Part shown: one piece after another, positions 31,508 through 44,144 of the stretch
Position numbering within the stretch: the stretch's first letter is position 1
How the letters are laid out: every line of letters begins with the position of its first letter
Position numbers and translations under genes: made by a program
Notes under the pieces: generated by a model
What the model was told of the DNA's origin: nothing
What the model saw: only the letters and a program-made list of their open reading frames with translations
Databases searched by the model: none
Source of the DNA: Thalassia testudinum
Taxonomy: Eukaryota > Streptophyta > Magnoliopsida > Alismatales > Hydrocharitaceae
DNA: 64,000 nucleotides
NCBI GenBank assembly: GCA_037157565.1
Contig: JAZHRO010000012.1
Location: forward strand, 61,867,501 to 61,931,500
Direction of reading: 5' to 3'

Positions 31508-34345
31508 TGTTACGACTCAGTTCCTGAATCCCTATAGGACACGAGACCGGACCGACTCGACTGATCCCAAGACCCAGTCGTCCAATGAGAAAGTAACTAA
31601 AAAGCAGTAAAATAAACCACATTAACCATGCTAAGTAACTAACAGTAACAAAAGTATAGCAGTAAAAAAGTAAAACTACTACAGTACACACCACCACAAC
31701 AGTAGAAAAGTAAACGAGTACAGGAAAATAATATTCAAAATGAAAGAGTACAGAATATAAAGGTACAAGAAACTACTCACTATTGCAAATGAGTATAAAA
31801 AGAGCTACAACTACTGGGCTCTACTAGGCCCAGCACCCTCTACAGCCGTAGGCTCTGGCTGCTCAACACTTGGACCTAAAAAGGGTTATGAGTACACGAA
31901 GTCAGCGAATGCTGAGTAGAGTAGCAACCAATTAACTAAATAGTAAAGGTGGACAGGTAGCTGTTGTTTTTCAATTTCTTTCTTTCTTTAACTAATTATT
32001 CTTTTTTTCACCACTTGATTTAATTATCAGGTCTCTTTCTTGATCTCGAATGTTCCTCATCGGAATGATCTTGATTGCAGTCTTTTCCGAAGAGTAGAAC
32101 TAGCACGTGGTGCTCTCCTAGCCAGGAGAGTCCCCCGTGGTGGTCCTACACCCAGTCAACCACCCCAAGGTCACAGACAGACGTAACAGTGACTACGGCA
32201 CGCGCGATAAACGCACGGGTAGATACCCCGCACTGGCAAGCGGTCAGTCGTTTCCGTTAGCGGGTGCGCCCAAAGAACAGCACGGAACCAATATAGGGCA
32301 TAGCCCTCTCAGTAACAGGGGTCTAGCCCCTAAGAACCAAACAGGGGTTTCACCCCTCCACAGTCCGTGCACCCTCGCCTGACTACCCTGGTTTGCCCAG
32401 TGGGCCTAACAAGTCGGTGTAGGGCGGCTAGCTGAACCCCGGGCCCCCTAGGGTGGCTAACCCTCTCCCTACACTAGTATCTCTCCCCGGTGCTGTGTAC
32501 GCGAGGGCCAAGAAGTTGGTACAGAGTGGTCAATCCTAACCCCGGGTCCCAACCCAAGGGCGGCTAGCTCCGCTCTGCACTAAACAAGGCGACAGTTGCT
32601 CTCCTTGGTACTCCGTACTCAAGGGCCAGCTCACTTCCCTACTCACATTCCCAATTCCATTCCATTTATTTCCAGGAGCTCTACTCCTAATTCCCCGTAG
32701 GGTTCATGCTCATATTTCTCAGGCTAAGCCATACCAGGTTTCATCATTTCTATTTCCATTCTCAGGTTATACACATGTAATTTGTAACTCTATTCCATAT
32801 TCAGTTTATTCACAGATGGCTCGTGTTTCCAACATTCACCTTTCCAATTTCAATTTATATACATGCAGCTCATATTATGTCAATTCACATGTGCGACAGG
32901 AAGGTTACATTTAACAGTTAACTAGTACAATTACTACATATTTCATAGGCAACTGTCATTTATCTACAGGCAATTGTTATCATCTATCTACTCATTCAAG
33001 ACTGCAATCCATTCATTCAATACAAACATTTCAGTGTTTCTAGTCCTAGGATTCATGCCATACCCTAGGATCTACTCATTCATTCCACACATGTTTTTAA
33101 GTTTTAATTAAATTAAGGGGAAGCCACTCTACCAGTAAACCCAGGAGTAATATGAGCTTGAACGACAGGTTCACGTGCCTCAGCAATCCCCGAACCCGCA
33201 ACGGAAATAAGTCTTATCACAAGGATCAATCACAAAAGAATACTCAGAACAGTATAGAAGTATTCCAATAAGTAGAGGAAATCATACGGGAACATCGGTA
33301 TCTTAATTGCGGAAATTGGACCTCAAATGGACCATAAACGGGTCAAAAACAGTGATTCTGACTCAAATTAGACGTCTGGAACACCTTTCAGATGTCTTAA
33401 AATAGTCCAGAGCCATACCTCAATCCTGCGCTACTCCTTAGACATCCAGGAACTCCGCTGGACCATCTAGACCCAGTTCCAGATATCTGACCACCTCTCC
33501 GGACGTCTGAAAATGCTTCCCGTCGTCTGGTGCCTCGCCCAAACGTCTGAAGTGCGTGGGAGGGCGTGTCACGCGCCTTCCCGAAGCAACACCTGCACGA
33601 ATCAACCGAAATCTCCATAAAAAAGGTAAGACACAGTGTCTCAGCGGAGCAGCCTGCATGGCCGTATCCGCAAAGGAGACGTACCTTCGCGGAGCCTCCT
33701 TCTCAGACGTCGGACACCACCTCCAGACATCTGCACCGTCGTCTGGCGATCACTCCAGACATCTAATTCTGGGAAAATCCCAGAAGCAGAACTTGCCTTC
33801 GCCTTCTCGCGCTGCGCGTGGCCGCGCCGCGCCCGCTCGCCTGCTGCTCCGGCTGCAGCAGTGTCAGGGAGGACCTCCCCGATGCACTCCTCCGCCTTGT
33901 GCACGCGTCGATCGGTCGTGAGCTCACCGGCGAGCTCCCATGCAAGCTCTCAAGCCTTCTCTCCTCTCCTTCTCACGCTGCTCCTCCTCTCCTCTCACGA
34001 CGCTCCTCTCTGCTGCTCTCGCTTGGCTTCACTCGCTGGAGGGTAGAGGAAGGAAGTGGCTGGAAGTGGGGGTGGTGTGAGGGAGAGGAGGGGGTTTATA
34101 TAAGGTGTCGGTTAGGGTTTTCGTCGGGCGGAGGTGAGAGAAGGAGAAGAAAACGAGGGACGTGTACTGTCTGTGCGCAGCACACGTGCAAACGCGAGCT
34201 CGTACACGAAAATTTTGATCTTCAGACGTCTGTGAAGGAGTCCAGACGTCTTACAAGATGTTTGACCCTTAGTCTAGATGTCTTACCAGACGACTGACCT
34301 AAAGTACGGATGTCTTAAAAAGGCTTAATAACACGGGGCTTAACA
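31508..34345 (-). repeat. 3' LTR of the Tekay-like element
   Basis: 2838 bp. On the + strand it starts TGTTACGACTCAG and ends GGGGCTTAACA. It contains two units of a 110-120-bp repeat (about 32411-32640) and many AGACGTCT motifs between 33370 and 34320. A TATATAA box lies at 34095-34103. Short frames of 70-160 codons at 33400-34300 overlap on both strands and are not genes. Confidence 0.9.
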
Positions 34346-34428
34346 ATATAACAAACTCAAAGGAAGTTTCGTCCCCGAAACTTAAGCTAGCTAGGGTGTG
34401 GAAAAAGAACAACATACGCATAACAAAC

Positions 34429-34722
34429 TCAAAGAGGACCGAAATCGGTCTGAAAAGACGTACCCTCAAAGAGCTCCGGGTACTGCTCTCGCATCACCGC
34501 CTTAGGCTCCCAGGAAGCCTCCTCGTACCTCTGGCTCCTCCATAAGACCTTTACCAGGGGTACCTCCTTTTGTCTCAAACTCTGGACGACTATGTCTAAT
34601 ATCTGCACTGGTCGCTCGGGGTAGGTCAGGTCGTCACCCACCTCGACCCTCTCGTTGCTCAAAACGTGACTGGGATCGGCGACGTACTTCCTGAGGTTAG
34701 ACACGTGGAACATGTTGTGCAC
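34429..34722 (-). pseudogene. Tekay-like pol C-terminal end with chromodomain
   Basis: The frame starts VHNMFHVSNLRKYV-like and ends with VLDIVVQ..QKEVPLVKVLWR followed by YEEASWEP and REQYPELFEG. This is the chromodomain that ends chromoviral integrase and is thought to steer insertion to particular chromatin. It is joined directly, out of frame, to the beginning of the integrase core, so the middle is missing. The chromodomain itself is undamaged over about 50 residues. Confidence 0.85.
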
Positions 34723-35290
34723 ACCAGAAAGTGTGCCGTCTTTGTCAATCTGTCAACAATCACCCAGACACATGGAACATGTGTCATCGCTAGGTAACGG
34801 GCAAGCCCACCACCAAGTCCATGGTGATGCTTTCCCACTTCCACTCTAGCACTAGAAGTGGCTACAACGGCCCTGCAGGACTCTGATGCTCGACCTTCAC
34901 CTTCTAGCACATCAAACACTGCTGTACGAATTCACCTACATCCCGCTTCATTCCCCTCCACCAAAAGTCGCGTCTTAGATCATGATACATCTTTGTATTC
35001 CCGGGATGTATGGTGAACCTAGAACCGTATGCCTCAGTCAGGAACTCTCTCAACAGCTCCTCATCCCGGGGAACACACAAACGTCTCATCATGCGTAGCA
35101 CCTTGTCGGTAAAGGAGAAGTCTCCAGGGTCCCCTGATAGTACTTTGTCACGCAACGACTGTAGGTACGGGTCTACTATCTGTCTTGTGATGATGCGGTC
35201 TATCAGCTCTGGCCTCATCTGTCGTGTCACAGTCACTGCCCCACAGTGCCCCAGTAACTCTAGGGGTCGCCAACTGCCCATCTCCTCCAT
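34723..35290 (-). pseudogene. Tekay-like integrase N-terminal part, core deleted
   Basis: The zinc-binding part reads FLTEAYGSRFTIHPGNTKMY, then WWRGMKRDV and CLMC. The first His of the HHCC set is Tyr here. After the cysteine pair several stops follow. The frame with VDRLTKTAHFLV at about 34740-34770 then passes directly into the C-terminal VHNMFHVSN region near 34727-34731. Most of the DDE core is therefore gone. Integrase function is lost. Confidence 0.85.
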
Positions 35291-35821
35291 GAGTCTCCAA
35301 CTCTATGCCTGTAAACTGTCCAAGTGGGTGAGCACCTTCCGGCTAAAGGCGTCAGCCACCATATTAGCCTTTCTTGGATGGTAGGAAATGCTGCAGTCAT
35401 AGTCCTTCAGGAGCTCTAACCAACGTCTCTGTCTCATGTTAAGCTCCTTCTGATCAAACAAGTACCTGAGGCTCTTATGATATGTGAAAATCTCAAAAGT
35501 CTCACCGTACAGGTAGTGCCTCTAAGTCTTCAGTGCGAAGATGACAGTGGCCAGCTCTAGGTCGTGGGTAGGGTAGCTATGCTCATGAGGCTTCAGTTGC
35601 CGCGAAGCGTAAGCGATAACGTGACCCCGCTGCATGAGAACACCCCTTAACCCTTGCAAAGAGGCATCCGTGTACACAACGAAACCGCTACTGCTGTCTA
35701 GGATGGTAAGTACGGGAGCCGAAGTCAGCCTCTCCTTCAGCTCCTGAAAACACGCCTCACAAGCGTCTGTCCAAGAAAATGGCACGTCCTTCCGGGCCAG
35801 CTGTGTCATAGGACGTGCATT
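35291..35821 (-). pseudogene. Tekay-like RNase H part of pol
   Basis: Two frames cover the domain: 35522-35809 with [34 protein letters not shown] and ASRQLKPHE, and its continuation leftwards with [20 protein letters not shown] and an ADAFSR end. Stops at about 35520 and 35822 interrupt it. The second Asp-containing TDAS motif is intact. Confidence 0.8.
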
Positions 35822-36798
35822 CTACGAGAAACCCCTGATAAACCGCCGGTAGTAGCCTACCAGTCCCAAGAAATTGCGGATCTCTGTCACTGTATGCTGT
35901 CTCTCCCACCTGAGCACTGCCTCAACCTTGGCTGGGTCCATAGCCAAGCCATCCCTTGAAATCACATGACCTAAGAAGGTCACCTCCCTCAACCAGAACT
36001 CGCACTTGCTGTATTTGGCGTACAACCAACGTCGTCTCAATGTGTCTAAAACCATCCGTAAGTGCTGTCCGTGTTGCGCTGATCCCGAGAGTAGATGAGC
36101 ACACCATCAATAAATACTACCACGAATTGATCAAGGTATGGTCTGAACACCCGGGTCATCAAATCTATGAAAGCAGCGGGGGCATTGGTCAGCCCAAATA
36201 GCATGACCAAAAACTCGTAGTGTCCGTACCGGATGAGGAAAGCTGCCTTGGAGACGTCGGTCTCCTTGATCCTCAACTGGTGGTAGTCAGACCTCAAGTC
36301 TATCTTGGAGAAGACCGTGGCACCTCGCAACTGGTCAAACAAGTCGTCAATCTTCGGCAGCGGATACCTGTTATTGATGGTAACCGTATTCAGTTGTCTA
36401 TAGTCTACACAAAGGTGTAGGGTACCATCCTTCTTCTTCATAAATAATACAGGGGCTCCCCACGGAGACGCACTGGGCCTCACAAAGCCCTTCTCCAGAA
36501 GGTCTTGCAACTGGGACTTGAGCTCTCACAGTTCAAGTGGTGCCATCCTTTAAGGTGCTGTAGAAATGGGGCTGGTCCCTAGTACCAGTGAGATCTCAAA
36601 CTCGATCTCACGCTCAGGCGGTAGTCCTGGCAGCTCCTCTAGGAACACGTCGGGGTACTCTCTGACCACCGGGATACTCTGAAAGTCTGCCACGGGGCTG
36701 GGCTCTGCCACTACACAAGCCAGAAAGCCCTCACACCCCTGGCCAAAAAGTCTCACCTCCTGTAGTGAAGAACTATACTTGAAGCCTCCGTCCACCGA
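35822..36798 (-). pseudogene. Tekay-like reverse transcriptase, broken
   Basis: RT motifs are readable: [65 protein letters not shown] and [13 protein letters not shown]. The last normally reads FIDD; the second Asp is Gly (codon GGT, + strand 36103-36105). A frameshift follows at about 36050, after which the thumb continues with FLGHVISRDGLAMDP and NFLGLVGYYRRFI to a stop at 35822. Another stop lies at 36550. RT activity is therefore not expected. Confidence 0.88.
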
Positions 36799-37362
36799 CT
36801 ATCTGTGAAACTCAAAAGAAGGCAACTCCGGTATGGAGAAGACGATCTTCCTCTCAAAATAGTCCACCAAAGCGTGGTAAGCGGACAGCCAGTCCATCCC
36901 CAGAATCACGCCAAAGTCCTTCATCGTTATCACAATCAGATCAGCAGGGAGGCTGTGTTCCCCAACACTGACCTCACAGCCTGTGTAAACCTCCTCAGCT
37001 ACAAACAGCTGACCACCCGGACCTCTGATCATGAATGGATCCTCTAACAACACACAGTCCTGCCCTAAACTGACAGCAAAACTAGCGGCGACAAATGAGT
37101 GTGTGGCGCCAGAATCAAAAAGTGTGTAAACTAGTCTGCTGGAAACTATAACCATACCTACCACCATTGAACCTGAAGCTCTGGCGTCTCTGTGTGTCAG
37201 GACATTAATATGCCCCTCAGCTCTAGGTGCGAACGAAGCAGCCACACTCTGCGTCGGACGGGTAGCCGCTGATCGGTACCCTCCCCGCGACTGCTGACCT
37301 CCCCCGCGCGTCTGGGAACCACGGCCTCCTGCTCGTCCTCCAGTGCTCGGCACGGGGAGCAT
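36799..37362 (-). pseudogene. Tekay-like aspartic protease region
   Basis: The active site DSGATHSFV and the later GMDWLSAYHALVD flap and helix region are intact in a 187-codon frame. It ends at a stop before the RT linker and is preceded by the damaged zinc knuckle. Confidence 0.85.
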
Positions 37363-38511
37363 CTGCTGACCTCTAGCCCTAGACGGGCAGTCCCTCCTGA
37401 TGTGGCCCGGCTAGCCACACTGGTAGCAAAGGGGAACTCGACTCCCGCCCTCGGTAGGTCCTTGCTGATGGCTGAGCGGGGGTCCAGTGGTGGCAGCTGG
37501 CCCCTATCGGGGGCCCCCAAAGGCCACTGATGGCCCCGCAAAGCGTGACGGCTCTCCTGCGGGAGCCATGTGCCTCCTCTCTCACCGACCCTATGAGTAG
37601 TCTGGCTGGTAGGGCCTCTTTTGTCCGCTATCAGTGTCACGTGCGACCGGGTTGGTCTCCTCATATGTCATAGCTGCCTCCACCACCCTCGAGAACGTAG
37701 GTAGCTTCAGGGGTTTGACATACCCCCGAATAGCAGGCCGGAGCCCCTCGATGAACCTCCATAGGCGCTCCTCCTCAGTAGCTACACCTGTTGCGGTGAA
37801 ATGAGACAGCTCCAGAAAATGCGTGCGGTACGCGCTCACAGTCATCGTCCCCTGGTGGAGAGTGTGGAACTCCCGCTTCCTCTGATCTTGCCATGTCTGG
37901 GGAAAGTACTACTCGCAGAAGAGGGTAACAAACTAGTCCAAAGTCGGTTCGGCCCTCTCCTGACCTCTGATTGCCCTCCATCACCTGTGTGCCGCGCTCT
38001 CCAGCTGGTACGTGGCAAAGGCCATGCGGCACTCCGTAGGGGGGCGAAGGGTGTCAAACACCTTCTCGATCTGCTCGAGCCAGTACTCCGCCTCGGTCGG
38101 GTCCTCATCCCCCTTGAAGGAGGGGGGTTTCATCTTCCGGAACTATCCGAAAAGCTCGTAGTGGCGCTGAAGTGGGGAAGCTGGTACGCTTTCAGGCAAG
38201 GAGGGCTCACGCTCCGAAGTGTCAGAGGACGGTGGGGGTGGTGGAGGGCCACCCCCTCTCCCACGTCCAGTGCTGTGTTTGTCTCGCGGTCCCACAGAGG
38301 ACTCCCCCTCCGCAGCCTCGGAGAGAGGCGCCCGTGGAGGCGGGTGGAGCTCCTCTCGTACGATCACCCATATCAGTTGGGCGAGGTCATGGGCCTGAAC
38401 GCCCAGAAGTAGTGGCTGGTCCACTGAGACGTCGGGCTCGACACGTCCGCCCCTCCAACCTCGACCTCGGCCGCGTCCGCGGCTCGCCTCATTGACTCCA
38501 CGTCGAGGCAT
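37363..38511 (-). pseudogene. Tekay-like Gag with several stops
   Basis: The Met at 38511 begins MPRRGVNEASRGRGRGRG, an Arg/Gly-rich start. The capsid region follows with PPSFKGDEDPTEAEYWLEQI and MTVSAYRTHFLELS, and then a zinc knuckle CYQCG..PGHIRRDC. Stops interrupt it at 38143-38145, 37981-37983, 37933-37935, 37909-37911 and inside the knuckle at 37411-37413. Comparison with the gag at 61160 shows that the three middle stops replace Trp, Lys/His-region and Gln codons. Gag cannot be made at full length. Confidence 0.85.
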
Positions 38512-38679
38512 CTCCTGCAAGGAGACGCGAACATAGAACAGAAAGACGTCAATTCCACAGACACTCAGCAAAAGAACCTCAGAACAGATATCAAAAGGTA
38601 CGCTGTGGTGGTTACTCTAGTTGCAAGCACGTGAATTGGTTATTTTCCAGCTAGTTGGTTCACTTCTCGGGATGACCTT

Positions 38680-38691
38680 GCTCTGATACCA
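38680..38691 (-). other. Primer-binding site complementary to initiator tRNA-Met
   Basis: The element's strand reads TGGTATCAGAGC three bases inside the 5' LTR. This is the usual plant gypsy/copia iMet primer site. Confidence 0.93.
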
Positions 38692-38694
38692 TCT

Positions 38695-41508
38695 TGTTAC
38701 GACCCGGTTCCCGAATCCCTACAGGACACGAGACCGGACCGACTCAACTGCTCCCAAGACCCAGTCGTCCAACAAGAAAGTAACCAAAAAGCAGTAAAAT
38801 AAACCACATTCACCATGTTAAGCAACTAACAGTAACAAAAGTACAGCAGTAAAGAAGTAAAACTACTACAGTACACACCACTACAACAATAGAAAAGTAA
38901 ACGGGTACAGGAATATAATGTTCAAAATGAAAGAGTACAGAATATAAAGGTACAAGAAACTACTCACTACAGCAAACGAGTACAAAAAGAGCTACAACTA
39001 CTGGGTTCTACTGGGCCTAGCACCCTCTGCAGCCGTAGGCTCTGGCTGCTCAACACCTGGACCTGAAAAGGGTTATGAGTACACGAAGTCAGCGAATGCT
39101 GAATAGAGTGGCAACCAACTAACTAAACAGTAAAGGTGGACAGGTAGCTGTTGTTTTTCAATTTCTTTCTTTCTTTAACTAATTATTCTTTCTTTCACCA
39201 CTTGATTTAATTATCAGGTCTCTTTCTTGATCTCGAATGTTCCTCGTCAGAACGATCTTGATTGTAGTCTTTTCCGAAGAGTAGAAGTAGCACGTGGTGC
39301 TCTCTTGGCCGGGAGAGTCCCCCGTGGTGGTCATACACCCAGTCAACCACCCAAAGGTAACGGACAGACGTAACGGTGACTACGGCACGTGCGATAAACG
39401 CACGGGTAGCTACCCCGCACTGGCACGCGGTTAGTCGTTTCCGTTAGCGGGTGGACCCAAAGCACAGCACGGAACCAGTATAGGGCATAGCACTCTCAAT
39501 AACAGGGGTCTAGCCCTTAAGAACCAAACAGGGGTCTCACCCCTCCACAGTCCGGGCACCCTTGCCTTACTACCATGGTTTGCCCAGTGGGCCTAACAAG
39601 TCAGTGTAGGGCGGCTAGCTGAACCCTGGGTCCCGTGGGGTGGCTAACCCTCTCCCTACACTAGTATCTCTCCCTGGTACTGTGTACGCGAGGGCCAAGA
39701 AGTTGGTATAGAGTGGCCAATCCTAACCCTGGGTCCCAACCCAAGGGCGGCTAGCTCCGCTTTGCACTAAACAGGGGGACAGTTGCTCTCCTTAGTACTC
39801 CGTACTCAAGGCCCAGCTCACTTCCCTACTCACATTCCCAATTCCATTCCATTTATTTCCAGGAGCTCTACTCCTAATTCCCCGTAGGGTTCATGCTCAT
39901 ATTTCTGAGGCTAAGCCATACCAGGTTTCATCATTTCTATTTCCATTCTCAGGTTATGCACATGCAATTTGTAACTCTATTCCATATTCAGTTTATTCAC
40001 AGATGGCTCGTGTTTCCAACATTCACCTTTCCAATTTCAATTTATATACATGCAGCTCATATTATGTTAATTCACATGTGCGACAGGAAGGTTACATTTA
40101 ACAGTTAACTAATACAATTACTACATATTTCGCAGGCAACTGTCATTCATCTACAGGCAATTGTTATCATTCTATCTACTAATTCAAGACTGCAATCCAT
40201 TCATTCAATACAAACATTCCAATGTTTCTAGTCCTAGGATTCATGCCATACCCTAGGATCTACTCATTCATTCCACACATGCTTTTAACTTTTAATTAAA
40301 TTAAGGGGAAGCCACTCTACCAGTAAACCCAGGAGTAATGGGGGCTTGAACAGCAGGCTCACGTGCCTCAGCAAGCCTCGAACCTGCAACGGAAACAAGT
40401 CATATCACAAGGATCAATCACAAAAGATTACTCAGAATAGTATAGAAGTATTCCAACAAGTAGAGGAAATCATACGGGAACATCGGTATCTTAATTGTGG
40501 AAATTGGACCTCCAATGGACCCTAAACGGGTCAAAAACAGTGATTGTGACTCAAATCAGACGTCTGGAACACCTTCCAGATGTCTTAAAATAGTCTAGAG
40601 CCATACCTCAGTCCTGCGTTACTCCTCAGATGTCCAGGAACTCCGCTGGACCGTCTGGACCCAGTTCCAGACATCTGAACACCTCTCCGGATGTCTGAAA
40701 ATGCTTCCCGTCGTTTAGTGCCTCGCCCAGACGTTTGAAGTGCATGGGAGGACGTGTCCCGCGCCTTCCCGAAGCAACACCTGCACGAATCAATCGAAAT
40801 CTCCATCAAAAAGGTAAGACACAGTGTCTCGGTAGAGCAGCTTGCATGGCCATATCTGCAAAGGAGACTTACCTGCACAGAGCCTCCGTCTTAGACATCT
40901 GGCACCACCTCCAGACGTCCGCACCATCGTCTGGCGGTCACTCCAGATGTCTGATTCTGGGAAAATCCCAGAACCAGAACCTGCCTTCGCCTTCTCGCGC
41001 CACGCGTGGCTGCGTCGCGCCCGCTCGCCTACTGCTCCGGCTGCAGTAGTGTCGGGGAGGACCTCCCCGACGCACTCCTCCGCCTTGCGCACGTGCTGAC
41101 CAGCCGTGAGCTCCCACGCGAGCTCGCAAGCCTTCTCTCCTCTCCTTCTCACGCTGCTCCTCCTCTCCTTTCACGACGCTCCTCTCCGCCGCTCTCGCTC
41201 GGCTGCACTCACTGGAGGGTAGAGGAAGGAAGTGGCTGGAAGTGGGGGTGGTGTGAGGGAGAGGAGGGGGTTTATATAAGGTGTCGGGTTAGGGTTTTTG
41301 TCAGGCGGTAGGAGAGAGAAGGAGAAGAAAACGAGGGACGTTTGTCTGCGCGCGGCACGCAAGCAGACGCAAGCTTGTACACGAAAATTTCAATCTTCAA
41401 ACGTCTGTGAAGGAGTCTAGACGTTTGACCCTCAGTCTAGACGTCTTACTAGACGTCCGACCTAAAGTACGGACATCTTAAAAAGGCTTAATAACACGGG
41501 GCTTAACA
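38695..41508 (-). repeat. 5' LTR of the Tekay-like element
   Basis: 2814 bp, matching 31508-34345 throughout. The TATA region TTTATATAA lies at 41271-41279, and transcription would run leftwards. AGACGTCT-type motifs are scattered over 40555-41460, many in the C-to-T decayed forms AGATGTCT and AGACATCT. Confidence 0.9.
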
Positions 41509-41513
41509 GTAAT

Positions 41514-41823
41514 CGTAGGAGTAGGTGTAATTAGCTTCAAGCTTTTGTTTTCTTCTCCGTCTCCGGTGAGCCAATTCCGACTCGTCGGACCTTCAGTCAC
41601 CTAATCAATCACTTGATCACATTCCTCTCCTTTGCACGATTACATTTCACCTTCTCACGTGCTTGATTAATCACCTATTTTCCTAATTCACTCCACACTC
41701 ATCGGAGCACCTCCGCTGTCCATGGCAGAGGTCTCCGGCTTAACTCACATGCAATTAGGGCCCTCCGCCACCTTATCATCACACAAGGGCCTCAATCTAC
41801 TATCTAATTCAACCCATTAACAC
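41514..41823. other. Older flank between two insertions, no gene seen
   Basis: About 310 bases of the DNA into which the Tekay element (left) and the Tekay-type solo LTR (right) inserted. It is pyrimidine-rich in part. No ORF or RNA gene is supported. Confidence 0.5.
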
Positions 41824-43554
41824 TGAAATGACCCTTTCCAAGCACTGTTAGGGGTTTTCCAGAAAGTTAGGGGCGTAAATGCAAATTTTGACCCCTTGAG
41901 TTTGGATGTGTGGGCCTTGAGGGAACAAGAGAGGTTAGCGGGGGAATTTCCATAAATTTTCCACTCTCTCTCTCTTCCCACTCACTCACGCATACACACT
42001 CCCTACCCCTCTCCTCCCAAAACCTTAACCTTCCTCTACTTAAACCCCACCACCCTCTCCATCTCCACACCCTTCACACCACCACCTCCACCTCCATCTC
42101 CTTCCCTTGCTGCCGACGAGCCACCATCCCCCTTCCCATCCCCTTGTAGCCACGAAGAGGAAGGAGAAGGGCGGAGCGTGGAGGAGTGGGAGAAAGGGAG
42201 AGCGAGGGAGAGAGGGAGAGAGAGGGCGTGGGGGAGAAGAGAGAGCTTAGGGAGCTCGAGAGTGAGTGGCCGGGGGACCTTGAGCAGTAGAGCTTGCATG
42301 CGAGGAGCGCCCTCACTATGGGTGCAGTAGTGAGTGCCTGGAGTTGCGAGGGGAGGAGCCGCGGCCGAAGGAGGCGCGGCAGCTCGGAGGAGCTCGTGCG
42401 GGAGGAGATGAGGACGCGCACGAGGAGGTGGAGCTCGTGGAGAAGAGCTTCTCAACCTCCTGCAGCTGCTGAGGTCGCCACTGCAGTTGCTATGGGAGGA
42501 ACTCCATGAGAAGAGAGGCACGAGGAATTCTGGGTACTGGATTTTTTCCAGTATCAGACGTCTGGAGCAGCAGCAGACATCCGGAGTTAAAGCCAGACGT
42601 CTAAAAATATGCGGAGTGCCGAGGTATGCATCTTGTACGCGCATGCTTGCGCGTACGTTAGGTACATTAGCGCAATGTGTCGTCATTTTAAGATTTCGAA
42701 CACATGCGCAGGTACAGGTCTTGGAAAGGCACGCAAGCATGCTTTTCGAGGTGCTTTAGGACGTCTGGACGTCTCCATAGATGTATGATAGACCTATCGG
42801 ATGTCCGAGCGCACCGACAGACGTCTGGAAAGACCTAGGACCACTGTAAAGGGGTTTCAGACATCCGCCAGCAACGCAGGGAAGCAAGGTGAGGTTCTGA
42901 GATCATTTAAGACGTCTGGGTCTTATCCCAGACGTCTGATTTTAGATAGTATGCACGTTTATAGCCCATTTAAGGCCCAAACAAGGTCGGATTTATGCAA
43001 ACGAAATACCATTGTTTTCCGCTCGAGTTTCTCTACATTATAGCATCGATTATATACTATTTTAAACTCGTCTGATGTGACTTAGTCACTGGTATAGGTC
43101 TTTAGCCTGTAGCATGTTCGGGGCCCACGGAGACGACAAGACCTGTGGTTCCAGCCTTCATTCCTCTCATGTTTCTCGGTAGAGTGGTTTACTTTAATAT
43201 TAAGATTTAAATAAATAAAGTGCATGTTTAGAATAACTTGATTGAACCCTAGGATGTGAAATGAACCCTAGGGTAGAAGCAAATGAATATTGCTCGAGCT
43301 ATACTATTTACTTTGAGATGCATGTTAAACCCTAATTGCTAGCAAGTGTATTAATTACTTGATGTGATGCTTTCTCAGTTATTAAAACACGAGCTACCTG
43401 TTATAAAAATGAAACCCGTGATGTGAACAGTGAGATCTGAATGTTGAGAAATGGAATGAAAGGAATACAAGCATGAACCCTATGGGGAATTAGGAGAAGA
43501 ACTCCTGTATACGGAACGAACCTTGTAAGTAGACGGGAAGTGAGCTGGCCCTTG

Positions 43555-43880
43555 TATACATAGTACCAAGGAGAGCAATTGTCCCTTTAGAGTAGAGGGG
43601 AGCTTACCGACCCTTGGGTTGAAACCCGGGGTGGGTTTGGCCACTATATGTTGACTCCTGCTTGGCCTCGAGTACGTGGTATTGGGGTGAGCTACTTAGA
43701 GTAGAGGGGAGCTTGCTGTCCCTTGGGTTGAGACCCGAGGTGGGTTTGCCCACTCTAAGTCGACTCCTGCATGGCCTCGCGTACGTGGTACCGAGGTGAG
43801 CTACTTAGTGTAGGGAGGGAGCTCGCTGCCCCACGGGGCCCGGGGTTAGGACTATCCACCCTACACCGACTCTTGTTAGG
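43555..43880. repeat. Three tandem units of about 121 bp in the solo LTR
   Basis: Each unit has GTACGTGGTA..GAGGTGAGCTA(C)TTAG, TAGAGGGGAGCTTGC and GGGTTGAGACCCGAGG, with starts near 43555, 43676 and 43798. Related LTRs have about two units (32411-32640) or one (about 59945-60065). Confidence 0.8.
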
Positions 43881-44144
43881 CCCATTGGGCAAACTGGGAT
43901 AGTCAGACGAGGGTACGTGGACTGTGGAGGGGCGAGACCCCTGTTCTGTTCTGTTCTGAGGGGTGAGACCCCTGTTCTGAGAGGGTAAGGCTCTATACTG
44001 TTCCATGCTGCACTTTTAGGCGTACCCGCTAACGGAAATGATTGACCGCGTGCTAGTGCAGGGTAGCTACCCATTTATTTATCGTGCGTACCATAATCAC
44101 TGCTACGTCGCGACCGTGACCTCAGGGTGGTTGACTGGGTGTAG

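Larger units (their letters stand above)
31508..41508 (-). mobile_element. Tekay-like chromovirus (Ty3/gypsy), 10.0 kb, defective
   Basis: LTRs at 31508-34345 and 38695-41508 share TGTTACGAC...GGGGCTTAACA ends. GTAAT is duplicated at 31503-31507 and 41509-41513. A tRNA-iMet primer site lies next to the right LTR, so the element reads on the minus strand. Gag, protease, RT, RNase H, integrase zinc region and a C-terminal chromodomain can all be traced. Many stops, frameshifts and one large deletion in integrase make it non-autonomous. The LTRs differ at several percent of positions, more than the Athila pair, so it inserted earlier. Confidence 0.9.

Noticed and set aside
33556..34297. Overlapping frames of 66-159 codons in the Tekay LTR
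   Set aside because: LTR sequence present twice with different frame lengths (compare 40735-41311) and no domain.
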